The notes under the pieces: model-generated
What the model was told of the DNA's origin: nothing
Seen by the model: only the letters and a program-made list of their open reading frames with translations
The model's database searches: none
Assembly (NCBI GenBank): GCA_029940235.1
Contig: JAOZRI010000160.1
Span: 1 to 5,838, forward strand
Reading direction: 5' to 3'
DNA length: 5,838 nt
Source of the DNA: Desulfobacula sp.
Lineage (GTDB): Bacteria; Desulfobacterota; Desulfobacteria; Desulfobacterales; Desulfobacteraceae
Shown: positions 1 through 5,838 of the stretch, piece by piece
How the letters are laid out: every line of letters begins with the position of its first letter
Numbering within the stretch: the first letter of the stretch is position 1
Translations under genes and position numbers: made by a program

Positions 1-891
1 TCTGTTACCTCTTAATTCAGGCAAACGAAGTGCTTTAGCACAGACAGTCATTTCATGAATAGTGTTGACTCGAATGATCCCTGCCTGCCTCATAGCACCT
101 TCAACTATAAGATCATTGTTCGAGAGTGCCGCTGTGTGAGATTTGGCTACTTCAGATGCCGTCTGACTTACATTTGATTTGAGTATAATAATGGGTTTTG
201 TGGATTTTTTAGCAATGCGCATCAATTTTCTTCCATTATCAATACTTTCCAGATAGAGATGTATTTGCTTAGTATCCTTATCATCCATTAGATATTCAAT
301 AAAATCTATTTCATCTAAATCCAGCTTGTTGCCAATACTCATTATCTTTGAAAAGCCGATATGTTCATCTGAAAAAGAGTGAGCAACCTGATTGGCCACA
401 CCGCCGCTTTGAGCAATTATGCTTGCAGTACCTTTTTTGAAGTTTTTAGTATTAATTGGGTTAAATGGAGTGCAGAGTCCTGATCCTGTATTTATAATCC
501 CGATGCAGTTCGGTCCGATAAATCTGATTCCATGACGTTTTGCAGTTTCAAGAAGGGTATCTTCCGCTGAGTTGTTTGATTCTTTAAATTCTCGATATCC
601 GCCAGTTGAAATAACGGCATGGCAAATACCTTTATTGCCGCAAACATCCAGATATTTCCCCACAAGGTGAGAAGGAACTAGGATTACAGCAAGGTCAATA
701 CCCTCAGGCAAATCTTCAGGATCTGTTATTATTTTCTTACCAAAAACCATACCCGGATTTTTTCCCACCGGCAGGATATTACCCGTATAGCCCATTTCCA
801 GACAATTATGGATGATATTCTTGGCCAAATTTGAAGAACTGGAACCTACGCCAAAAACTGCTATGGCTGACGGATAAAAAAATTGTTTCAT
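1..891 (-). CDS. NDP-forming acyl-CoA synthetase, CoA-binding/alpha part (partial, C-terminus beyond left edge)
   Basis: Family enzymes interconvert acyl-CoA + ADP + Pi with acid + CoA + ATP in the cytoplasm, through a phosphohistidine. The 297 visible codons are open to position 1. The N-terminus has a Rossmann-type CoA-binding domain (IAVFGVGSSSSN, residues 10-21), then RFIGPNCIGIINT (about 122-134), which is typical of the family. A succinyl-CoA-ligase-like domain follows with AQSGGV (160-165) and SIGNKLDLDEIDF (185-197). SHTAAL carries His252, which by family analogy is the phosphorylated catalytic histidine. The ATG at 891 is supported by a GGAGG Shine-Dalgarno (complement 896-900) four bases upstream, and the domain begins at once after it. 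Separate alpha subunits run to roughly 460 residues and fused alpha-beta forms to about 700; the edge prevents telling which this is, or whether an ATP-grasp domain follows. The acyl substrate cannot be predicted. The gene is divergent from recC. Family assignment is firm. Confidence 0.9.
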   Translation of the reverse strand, partial: MKQFFYPSAIAVFGVGSSSSNLAKNIIHNCLEMGYTGNILPVGKNPGMVFGKKIITDPEDLPEGIDLAVILVPSHLVGKYLDVCGNKGICHAVISTGGYREFKESNNSAEDTLLETAKRHGIRFIGPNCIGIINTGSGLCTPFNPINTKNFKKGTASIIAQSGGVANQVAHSFSDEHIGFSKIMSIGNKLDLDEIDFIEYLMDDKDTKQIHLYLESIDNGRKLMRIAKKSTKPIIILKSNVSQTASEVAKSHTAALSNNDLIVEGAMRQAGIIRVNTIHEMTVCAKALRLPELRGNR

Positions 892-914
892 TATACCTCC
901 GAGTTTGAAAACTT

Positions 915-962
915 AGTCAAATGCTCCCAAACTTTCAGTCAACATCATGTTATCATCATGTT
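915..962. repeat. Short phased direct repeats upstream of the acyl-CoA synthetase
   Basis: AGTCAA occurs at 915-920 and again at 937-942, 22 bp apart. CATCATGTT occurs at 943-951 and 954-962, 11 bp apart. Spacings near one and two helical turns suit proteins binding the same face of DNA, and the block sits just upstream of the minus-strand start at 891. The units are short and could be chance in AT-rich DNA, so a regulatory role is only a suggestion. Confidence 0.3.
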
Positions 963-1027
963 CATGAGCTATCTGCCATTTACAGTAACCAATTATTCTT
1001 TGCAGAAACTCCCTGTAATTTATATTT

Positions 1028-1069
1028 TAGTATCATATATGGTATTTTTTATTACCATATATGATACTA
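1028..1069. repeat. Perfect 17-bp inverted repeat, likely operator
   Basis: TAGTATCATATATGGTA (1028-1044) is matched exactly by its reverse complement at 1053-1069 across an 8-base T-rich spacer (1045-1052). Each arm itself contains the 8-bp palindrome CATATATG (1034-1041 and 1056-1063), with centres 22 bp apart, about two helical turns. The right arm covers the -35 of the recC promoter. This looks like a paired dimer-binding site for a repressor-type regulator. A hairpin is also possible, but it is AT-rich, lies between divergent genes and is not followed directly by a T tract, so a terminator role is less likely. The regulator is unknown. Confidence 0.75.
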
Positions 1070-1089
1070 TCTTAAATTTTTTTTATAAT
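1061..1089 (+). promoter_or_regulatory. Predicted sigma70-type promoter for recC-recB
   Basis: A perfect -10 TATAAT lies at 1084-1089. Seventeen bases upstream is ATGATA (1061-1066), which matches four of six -35 positions (TTGACA). The -35 is inside the right arm of the inverted repeat, so a protein bound there would compete with RNA polymerase. Further T-rich DNA upstream (1045-1052) could act as an UP-like element. Transcription would begin near 1094-1097, giving a leader of about 140 nt before recC. AT-rich DNA yields chance -10 matches, so confidence is moderate. Confidence 0.5.
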
Positions 1090-1162
1090 GTCAAGTGTGA
1101 TTTAAATTTGCTTATTTATAAAAAAATAGTTATTTAATTTCTTTGAAGAGGTAAAAAAGAGT

Positions 1163-1243
1163 ATGAAGCAATTGCACCTGTTTGGGAGCAAAAAAAATGA
1201 TAATAGTAAAAAAGGAAAAATTCAGGGTTTGAGTTTTGCTTAA
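1163..1243 (+). CDS. Possible 26-residue lysine-rich leader peptide overlapping the recC start
   Basis: An ATG at 1163 opens 26 codons ending in TAA at 1241-1243. GAAGAGG (1145-1151), 11 bases upstream, is an acceptable though distant Shine-Dalgarno. The product is basic (six lysines: MKQLHLFGSKK at the start, KKGK near residues 16-19) with no membrane segment, and I do not recognise it. The stop overlaps the recC start region by eight bases (TTG at 1236), and the weak recC ribosome site lies inside this ORF. This is the arrangement seen when translation of an upstream cistron feeds the next one. It could equally be a chance ORF in the leader, since nothing shows that it is conserved. Confidence 0.3.
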   Translation: MKQLHLFGSKKNDNSKKGKIQGLSFA

Positions 1244-4200
1244 TATTTTTAAAAGTAATAAAACGGAAAATCTTATGCATGCTTTGACAGCTGTTTTAAA
1301 GCATGTGCCGGATAATCCAATGGTGCCTGAATGGATTGGTATTCAGTCGCGTGGTATGAAACAGTGGATTGCAGCCCAAATGGCTGATAATCTTGGAATT
1401 TGTGCCAATATCAATTTCTTTTTTCCAAGACAGATGATCAATCAGATTATATATGATCAATCAGATGATCAAAAAGAGAGTTTAAATGAAGATACTCTCC
1501 TTTGGTCCATCATGAAATTGCTCAATAAAAGCAAAGCTGTAAATGAACTTTCCTCTATTCAAGACTATATCAGGGACGATGAAACAGGTAAAAAGCAGTA
1601 TCAGCTCTCCATGAAAATTGCAAAAATATTTGATGACTATCAGGTTTACAGGCCCTCAATGCTTTTAGAGTGGCAAAGGCAAAACAGCCATGGATTTTTA
1701 AAAGATAGTGATGCAAAATGGCAGACATGGCTCTGGAACAGAATTATTTCAGATAATCCTCATAACAGTATTGCTTATAAAATAAGTGATTTTCTTGAAA
1801 AATTTGATGTAAAAAATATTGATAAAGATCATCTTCCTTTGCGAATATCTTTTTTTGGTATCTCTGCCATGCCCACATTTTTTTTGCAGGTGTTTGAGAA
1901 AATTTCTCAAATCATGGATATCAATCTTTTCCTTTTAACACCTTCAAACCAATTCTTCTTTGATATTAAATCTGATAAACAGATGGGGAAAATATCTCTT
2001 AATAGAGAGATTCCAGTTAATCTGGATCAATTATATTATGAAGTTAAAAACCCTTTACTATCATCCCTTGGTACAGCAGGAAAAGATTTTCAATCCTGCC
2101 TTGAATCCTTTAATTACCACGAGCCATTTAATGGTCTTTTTTCTGATCCTCTGCATGAATCTTGCACCATGCTTGCATATCTTCAGTCTGATATATTCAA
2201 TCTTGTGTATCGCAAACATGACAGGGAAGACTTACCTGTAAAAATTGAATCATCTGATGATTCCGTGAGTATCCATGCCTGTCACTCTCCCATGAGAGAA
2301 GCCCAGGTGTTAAAGGATCTTTTATTAAATGAATTTAAAAATGATTCAGATCTTGCTCCCCATGATATTATTGTGGTGATGCCGGATATTGAGGCCTATG
2401 CACCATTTATTGAGTCTGTTTTTACCCTGGAGGATGCACTGCCATTTTCCATCTCGGATCGTAAAAAAAGATCAGAATCAGAACCCATTGAGGCTTTTTT
2501 TAAAATTCTTGCTTTGAGAAATTCCAGGCTTGAACAAAACCAGGTGCTTGATCTTTTGGTTTCTGAATCCATTGTCAGAAAATTTAATATCAGCTTTGAT
2601 GAAATCGCCATGATTGAAAGAATGGTGAAAGATGCAGCAGTGTTATGGGGAAAAGATGCAGATCACAGGAAAACTTTTGATTTACCGCCCTTTGAAGAGA
2701 ATACATGGTTTTTTGGAATTCAGAGACTTTTCATGGGCATGGCAATGCCTGAAAATCATGATAAGCTCATAAAAGATATTCTGCCCTGCCAACCTTTTGA
2801 AGGGCTTGATCTTGAAGTGCTTGGCAAGCTTGCGCTGTTTTGTAATACTCTGTTTACCGCCCTTGAAACACTTGCAGGCAACAAAACCATTGAAAAATGG
2901 TGCCAGGTTTTAAAATCTATCTGTAATTCATTAATGGACAGAAATTTTCAAAATGGGGAAGATCTTACATTTTTACTGCAAACCATTGATACACTTAAAC
3001 AAGATTCACAAGAAGCCGGGTTTGATCAAACTGTCTCCTTTGATGTTATATCTTCCATAATTGAGAATAAACTTGACCAGAGTATTTCACAGGGCAGATT
3101 TTTAACAGGAAATATTATATTCTGCAATACCATGCCCATGAGAAGTATTCCCTTTAAAATTGTTGTACTCATGGGAATGGATGAAAAATCTTTTCCAGGG
3201 CAGGGATTCAGACCTGAATTTGATTTGATAAAAAAATATCCAGAGCCATGTGATAAAATTCAGCGTGATGAGCAGAGAAATCTTTTCCTTGAAACACTGC
3301 TGTCAGCAAGATCAAAATTTATTGTTACCTATACTGGAATGAGTATCCAGGATAATTCAAAGGCACCCTGTGCAGGTGTGGTAAGCGAGCTTCTTGATAC
3401 CATGGAGCACAGTTTTATTTTCCCGGAATCCTACATTTGTCATTTTTTTCATCCGCTCCATCCCTTTAACCAGGAGTATTTTATTGGAAATCGTGATTAT
3501 TATTCGTTTTCCCGTGATAATTGCAAGATTGCAAAAGCATTGTCAAAAAAAAGAGCTGCACATCATACGTTTGTACAGACAGATGCCAAGGCGCAGTTAC
3601 AAGAACCTGTATCAAGTATAATGCTTTCTGATATGATAAATTTTTTTAAAAATCCTGTTCAGTGGTATATGAAAGATGGACTGGGCATAAAAATACCAGA
3701 TATGGAAGAAGTGGCAACACAAGAGCAGGGCAGGGCAAGGGAACCTTTTAACCTCTCCGGGCTGGATCAATATGCCCTGGGCAGTTTTCTTGTGGCTCAT
3801 AATTCCAGGTTGCCAGAAGAATCAAAAAAGCTGGGAGATTCAGAAGAACCGGCAGAAAAGAGTTATTATCCACTCTTAAAGGCAGGTGGTACGCTTCCTT
3901 TTGGTAAAAAAGGCAAGCTCGAATATGAAAATATATCAGCCCTTGCCCAGCCTGTTATTGATGCAGCAAAACAAATTGAATCCAAAACGAAACTGCCTGC
4001 TATTGCAGGAGAGGTGGATATAAACTCCATAACAGTTTTAGATAATATTGCTCAAATTACCCAGGATGGTGCATACTATATAAGTTTTGGAAAACTAAAC
4101 GGTTCAAGACTTATTTTAGCATGGATAAAACATCTGTTTTTAAATTTGACAGCTCCTGATGATTATCCGAAAAATACAACTGTTATTGGAAGAGATCCGC

Positions 4201-4598
4201 AGGGTAAAAAAGAGGTGTTAAAGTACTCTTTTCTACCTTTAGAATTTAATGCATTGCAATATCTCAAAGAGCTGGTTCAAATATATTTAAAAGGGGGAGA
4301 AAATGTTTTCTATTTTGCCTGTGAAACATCCTGGCAGTTAATTCAGCTCTTATCAAAAGAGAGTTTTAATCTTGAAACAGAAATTCTGAGCAAAACCATG
4401 AATAATTCCAAGGTTAAAAACAGCTGGTATGGCAATAATTTTCAAGCAGGTGAAAAGGATAATCCTTATATCTCTTTATGCCTTGAAAATAGTGATCCCT
4501 TTGAAAGTGTTGATACTCTGATTGCCACAGGCTTTGCTCAAAATGCCGTAAATGTATATAAACCAATGCTTGAAAATATGGAAATTATTGATAATTAA
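1236..4598 (+). CDS. recC: RecBCD enzyme subunit RecC (exodeoxyribonuclease V gamma chain)
   Basis: RecC splits the duplex, holds the 3' strand and scans it for Chi inside RecBCD. The 1120 residues are close to the 1122 of E. coli RecC and collinear with it: MLNIFKSN at the start, QLSMKIAKIFDDYQVYRP (123-140), IHACHSPMREAQVL (346-359), MPMRSIPFK (633-641) and SIQDNS (704-709). The helicase-like fold is inactive: SNKTENL (7-13) stands where a Walker A would be. The C-terminal nuclease-like domain (from about 800, INFFKNPVQWYM) also seems dead, with no clear PD-(D/E)xK set around GEVDIN (925-930). The TTG start is forced: an in-frame TGA sits at 1230-1232, and conservation begins at residue 1, ahead of the next ATG (Met14, 1275). 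The ribosome site is weak (AGGG, 1224-1227). recB follows after 29 bases, so the two are probably one operon. Several positions equivalent to E. coli Chi-contact residues differ. Confidence 0.97.
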   Translation: MLNIFKSNKTENLMHALTAVLKHVPDNPMVPEWIGIQSRGMKQWIAAQMADNLGICANINFFFPRQMINQIIYDQSDDQKESLNEDTLLWSIMKLLNKSKAVNELSSIQDYIRDDETGKKQYQLSMKIAKIFDDYQVYRPSMLLEWQRQNSHGFLKDSDAKWQTWLWNRIISDNPHNSIAYKISDFLEKFDVKNIDKDHLPLRISFFGISAMPTFFLQVFEKISQIMDINLFLLTPSNQFFFDIKSDKQMGKISLNREIPVNLDQLYYEVKNPLLSSLGTAGKDFQSCLESFNYHEPFNGLFSDPLHESCTMLAYLQSDIFNLVYRKHDREDLPVKIESSDDSVSIHACHSPMREAQVLKDLLLNEFKNDSDLAPHDIIVVMPDIEAYAPFIESVFTLEDALPFSISDRKKRSESEPIEAFFKILALRNSRLEQNQVLDLLVSESIVRKFNISFDEIAMIERMVKDAAVLWGKDADHRKTFDLPPFEENTWFFGIQRLFMGMAMPENHDKLIKDILPCQPFEGLDLEVLGKLALFCNTLFTALETLAGNKTIEKWCQVLKSICNSLMDRNFQNGEDLTFLLQTIDTLKQDSQEAGFDQTVSFDVISSIIENKLDQSISQGRFLTGNIIFCNTMPMRSIPFKIVVLMGMDEKSFPGQGFRPEFDLIKKYPEPCDKIQRDEQRNLFLETLLSARSKFIVTYTGMSIQDNSKAPCAGVVSELLDTMEHSFIFPESYICHFFHPLHPFNQEYFIGNRDYYSFSRDNCKIAKALSKKRAAHHTFVQTDAKAQLQEPVSSIMLSDMINFFKNPVQWYMKDGLGIKIPDMEEVATQEQGRAREPFNLSGLDQYALGSFLVAHNSRLPEESKKLGDSEEPAEKSYYPLLKAGGTLPFGKKGKLEYENISALAQPVIDAAKQIESKTKLPAIAGEVDINSITVLDNIAQITQDGAYYISFGKLNGSRLILAWIKHLFLNLTAPDDYPKNTTVIGRDPQGKKEVLKYSFLPLEFNALQYLKELVQIYLKGGENVFYFACETSWQLIQLLSKESFNLETEILSKTMNNSKVKNSWYGNNFQAGEKDNPYISLCLENSDPFESVDTLIATGFAQNAVNVYKPMLENMEIIDN

Positions 4599-4627
4599 AA
4601 ACCTAAAATGAATTTTTACCTTTTATA

Positions 4628-5838
4628 ATGAAGCCACTTGACCCGTTTAACATAGATCTTGAAAAAACAACCCTTATTGAAGCCAGTGCAGGCACAGGGA
4701 AAACATATACCATTACTACTCTCTTTTGCAGGTTGATTGCCATAGGGTATCCTGTGGAATCAATCCTTGTGGTCACCTTTACTGAAGCTGCAGCAGCAGA
4801 GCTTAAACTGAGAGTCAGACAACGTATTTTTGAAACAATGGCAATGCTTTTAGATAAGGAGTGTGAAAATCAGAACTGCAAAAATCAGAATGATGTTAGC
4901 AGTGATTATAATGATGATGAACTTGTTCTTTTTTTACACAGTGATCAGGATGTACCCCTGATCTGTCAAAGATTCAGCCATGCTCTCAACTGCTTTGATC
5001 AATCATCCATCATGACAATCCACTCTTTTTGTATGAAAATTTTAAAAGAGCATGCATTTGAAAGCAGCTCTTTTTTTGATATTGAACTTGTACCGGACAG
5101 ATCCATGTTTTTAAATCAGGTGAGCCACGATTTTTTCATGACCCATATAAATAATTTAGATACCCTGTTTTTATCATATTTAAAATTGCGTCAGATCACT
5201 CCCCAAAGTTTTATTACCTATTTTGACAAAGCTGTTTCAAGAAAAGATCTTGTGATTAAACCTTTAAAAAAGGAGTTTCAAGATATTTTCCATGAATACA
5301 GGCAGACTCTGAAAAAAATTCATCAAACTCTTTTGACAGAATCTGAGCAAATTGTTCAATTGATCTTAAACCATAAGGGAATTGATAAAAGAAGTTATGC
5401 AAAAAGATATGTGCCTGCATGGCTTGAAAAATCCTGCATAAAGCTTGGCTTGCAAGGAGAGAACACTCTTTTTAAAATGACAGAAAAAGGTGATGCTCTT
5501 TATAAGTTTACTCAAACAAGAATAGCTCAAAAAACAAAAGTTGGAGCTGCACCCCCTGAACATGAATTGTTTGATTTGTGTGAAAAACTGTTAAAGTTTA
5601 ACCAGGTATTTGAAAATAATATGATAAGTTTCAAGGACCTTCTCGGAATAGATAAAAACAGAAATGTTTCTTTATCCGGCAATCTTGAAATAGAACCTCT
5701 GGAACTTGATGCTGATGTCCTTGTTGAAAACTATCTCAGGAAACTTCCAGATATTAAAAGCAGTGGGAAAAATATTTTCTACAATGAATCACTGGTAAAA
5801 GGTACAAAAAAATCAAACAGTATTCCTGTGTTTTCCGA
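4628..5838 (+). CDS. recB: RecBCD enzyme subunit RecB, N-terminal third (partial, runs off right edge)
   Basis: RecB is the 3'-5' SF1 helicase and nuclease subunit of RecBCD; E. coli RecB has 1180 residues and 403 are visible here. The N-terminus shows Walker A EASAGTGKT (18-26, Lys25), motif Ia VVTFTEAAAAEL (48-59) and motif Ib TIHSFC (130-135). The 1B-like segment GIDKRSYAKRYVPAWLEKS (251-269) to TKVGAAPPEHELFDL (303-317) matches E. coli well. The stretch between Ia and Ib is about 15 residues longer and acidic/Asn-rich (76-108). After about residue 325 the expected long helix, FDDM-type motif and Walker B (DEFQDTD) do not appear before the edge; an insertion or diverged duplication is likely. 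The frame stays open. ATG 4628 is chosen because Walker A follows at the normal distance, though no Shine-Dalgarno is visible. The gap to recC is 29 bases. The C-terminal nuclease domain lies outside. Confidence 0.95.
   Translation, partial: MKPLDPFNIDLEKTTLIEASAGTGKTYTITTLFCRLIAIGYPVESILVVTFTEAAAAELKLRVRQRIFETMAMLLDKECENQNCKNQNDVSSDYNDDELVLFLHSDQDVPLICQRFSHALNCFDQSSIMTIHSFCMKILKEHAFESSSFFDIELVPDRSMFLNQVSHDFFMTHINNLDTLFLSYLKLRQITPQSFITYFDKAVSRKDLVIKPLKKEFQDIFHEYRQTLKKIHQTLLTESEQIVQLILNHKGIDKRSYAKRYVPAWLEKSCIKLGLQGENTLFKMTEKGDALYKFTQTRIAQKTKVGAAPPEHELFDLCEKLLKFNQVFENNMISFKDLLGIDKNRNVSLSGNLEIEPLELDADVLVENYLRKLPDIKSSGKNIFYNESLVKGTKKSNSIPVFS

Larger units (their letters stand above)
892..1235. 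other. Divergent intergenic control region
   Basis: These 344 bases lie between the start codons of the minus-strand acyl-CoA synthetase and plus-strand recC. They are strongly AT-rich, with T and A runs around 1045-1050, 1076-1084 and 1119-1126. From left to right they hold short direct repeats near the synthetase start (915-962), a perfect 17-bp inverted repeat (1028-1069), a sigma70-type promoter toward recC (1061-1089), and a short leader containing a possible small ORF from 1163. I found no convincing minus-strand promoter: TTGACT at complement 937-942 is a fair -35, but the hexamer 17 bases further on (TGACTA) is poor. No tRNA, riboswitch or GC-rich terminator is apparent. Confidence 0.7.

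Noticed and set aside
973..985. SOS-box-like CTGCCATTTACAG upstream of recC
   Set aside because: The E. coli-type LexA site needs CTG-N10-CAG; here the gap is seven bases and the flanks do not fit.
1028..1084. Inverted repeat read as an intrinsic terminator
   Set aside because: The stem is AT-rich, the T run begins about eight bases after it, and both flanking genes are transcribed away from it, so no upstream transcript needs ending.
883..1137. 84-codon plus-strand ORF with a TTG start and hydrophobic stretches
   Set aside because: It begins antisense inside the well-supported acyl-CoA synthetase start, runs through the inverted repeat and promoter, has no ribosome site and resembles nothing known. 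The hydrophobic look comes from AT-rich DNA.
1960..3800. Several 60-95 codon ORFs on both strands inside recC (1960-2241, 2396-2611, 3394-3621, 3612-3800)
   Set aside because: They lie entirely within recC, which is conserved throughout, and have no independent start signals or recognisable domains.
4624..4629. TATAAT just before recB as an internal promoter -10
   Set aside because: No -35-like hexamer lies 16-18 bases upstream and the hexamer overlaps the recB ATG, so a transcript from it would start within the coding region.
5366..5563. 65-codon minus-strand ORF inside recB
   Set aside because: It is antisense to a RecB segment that matches E. coli RecB (GIDKRSY to HELF), so it is a shadow frame.

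Overview
The window is AT-rich bacterial chromosome with three protein genes arranged around one divergent control region. On the minus strand, reading out of the left edge, is the N-terminal 297 residues of an NDP-forming (ADP-forming type) acyl-CoA synthetase. On the plus strand are a complete recC (1120 residues, TTG start) and, 29 bases later, the first 403 codons of recB, cut by the right edge. The host cannot be fixed from this sequence. An ADP-forming acyl-CoA synthetase, a Gammaproteobacteria-like full-length RecC and AT-rich DNA together fit an anaerobic Desulfobacterota-type bacterium (for example a Desulfobacteraceae relative), but that is inference.

Layout: 1-891 acyl-CoA synthetase (minus); 892-1235 divergent intergenic region; 1163-1243 a possible 26-residue leader ORF that overlaps the recC start; 1236-4598 recC; 4628-5838 recB (partial). 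The intergenic region holds a perfect 17-bp inverted repeat. Its right arm covers the -35 of a good sigma70-type promoter (TATAAT -10, 17-bp spacer) that reads toward recC. This makes recBC look like an operator-controlled transcription unit with a leader of about 140 nt.

RecC and RecB are two subunits of the RecBCD helicase-nuclease, which processes double-strand DNA ends, stops degradation at Chi, loads RecA and destroys unprotected linear DNA such as phage genomes. No ptrA gene lies between recC and recB, unlike in E. coli. recD is not visible and would be expected downstream. The acyl-CoA synthetase has no evident functional tie to DNA repair; it simply shares the divergent regulatory region.

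I do not see a new defence system or mobile element. The points that deserve a second look are the operator-like repeat, the coupled small ORF before recC, RecC residues that differ from the E. coli Chi pocket, and a stretch of RecB (about residues 325-403) that does not match the expected architecture and may be a diverged duplication of the preceding segment.
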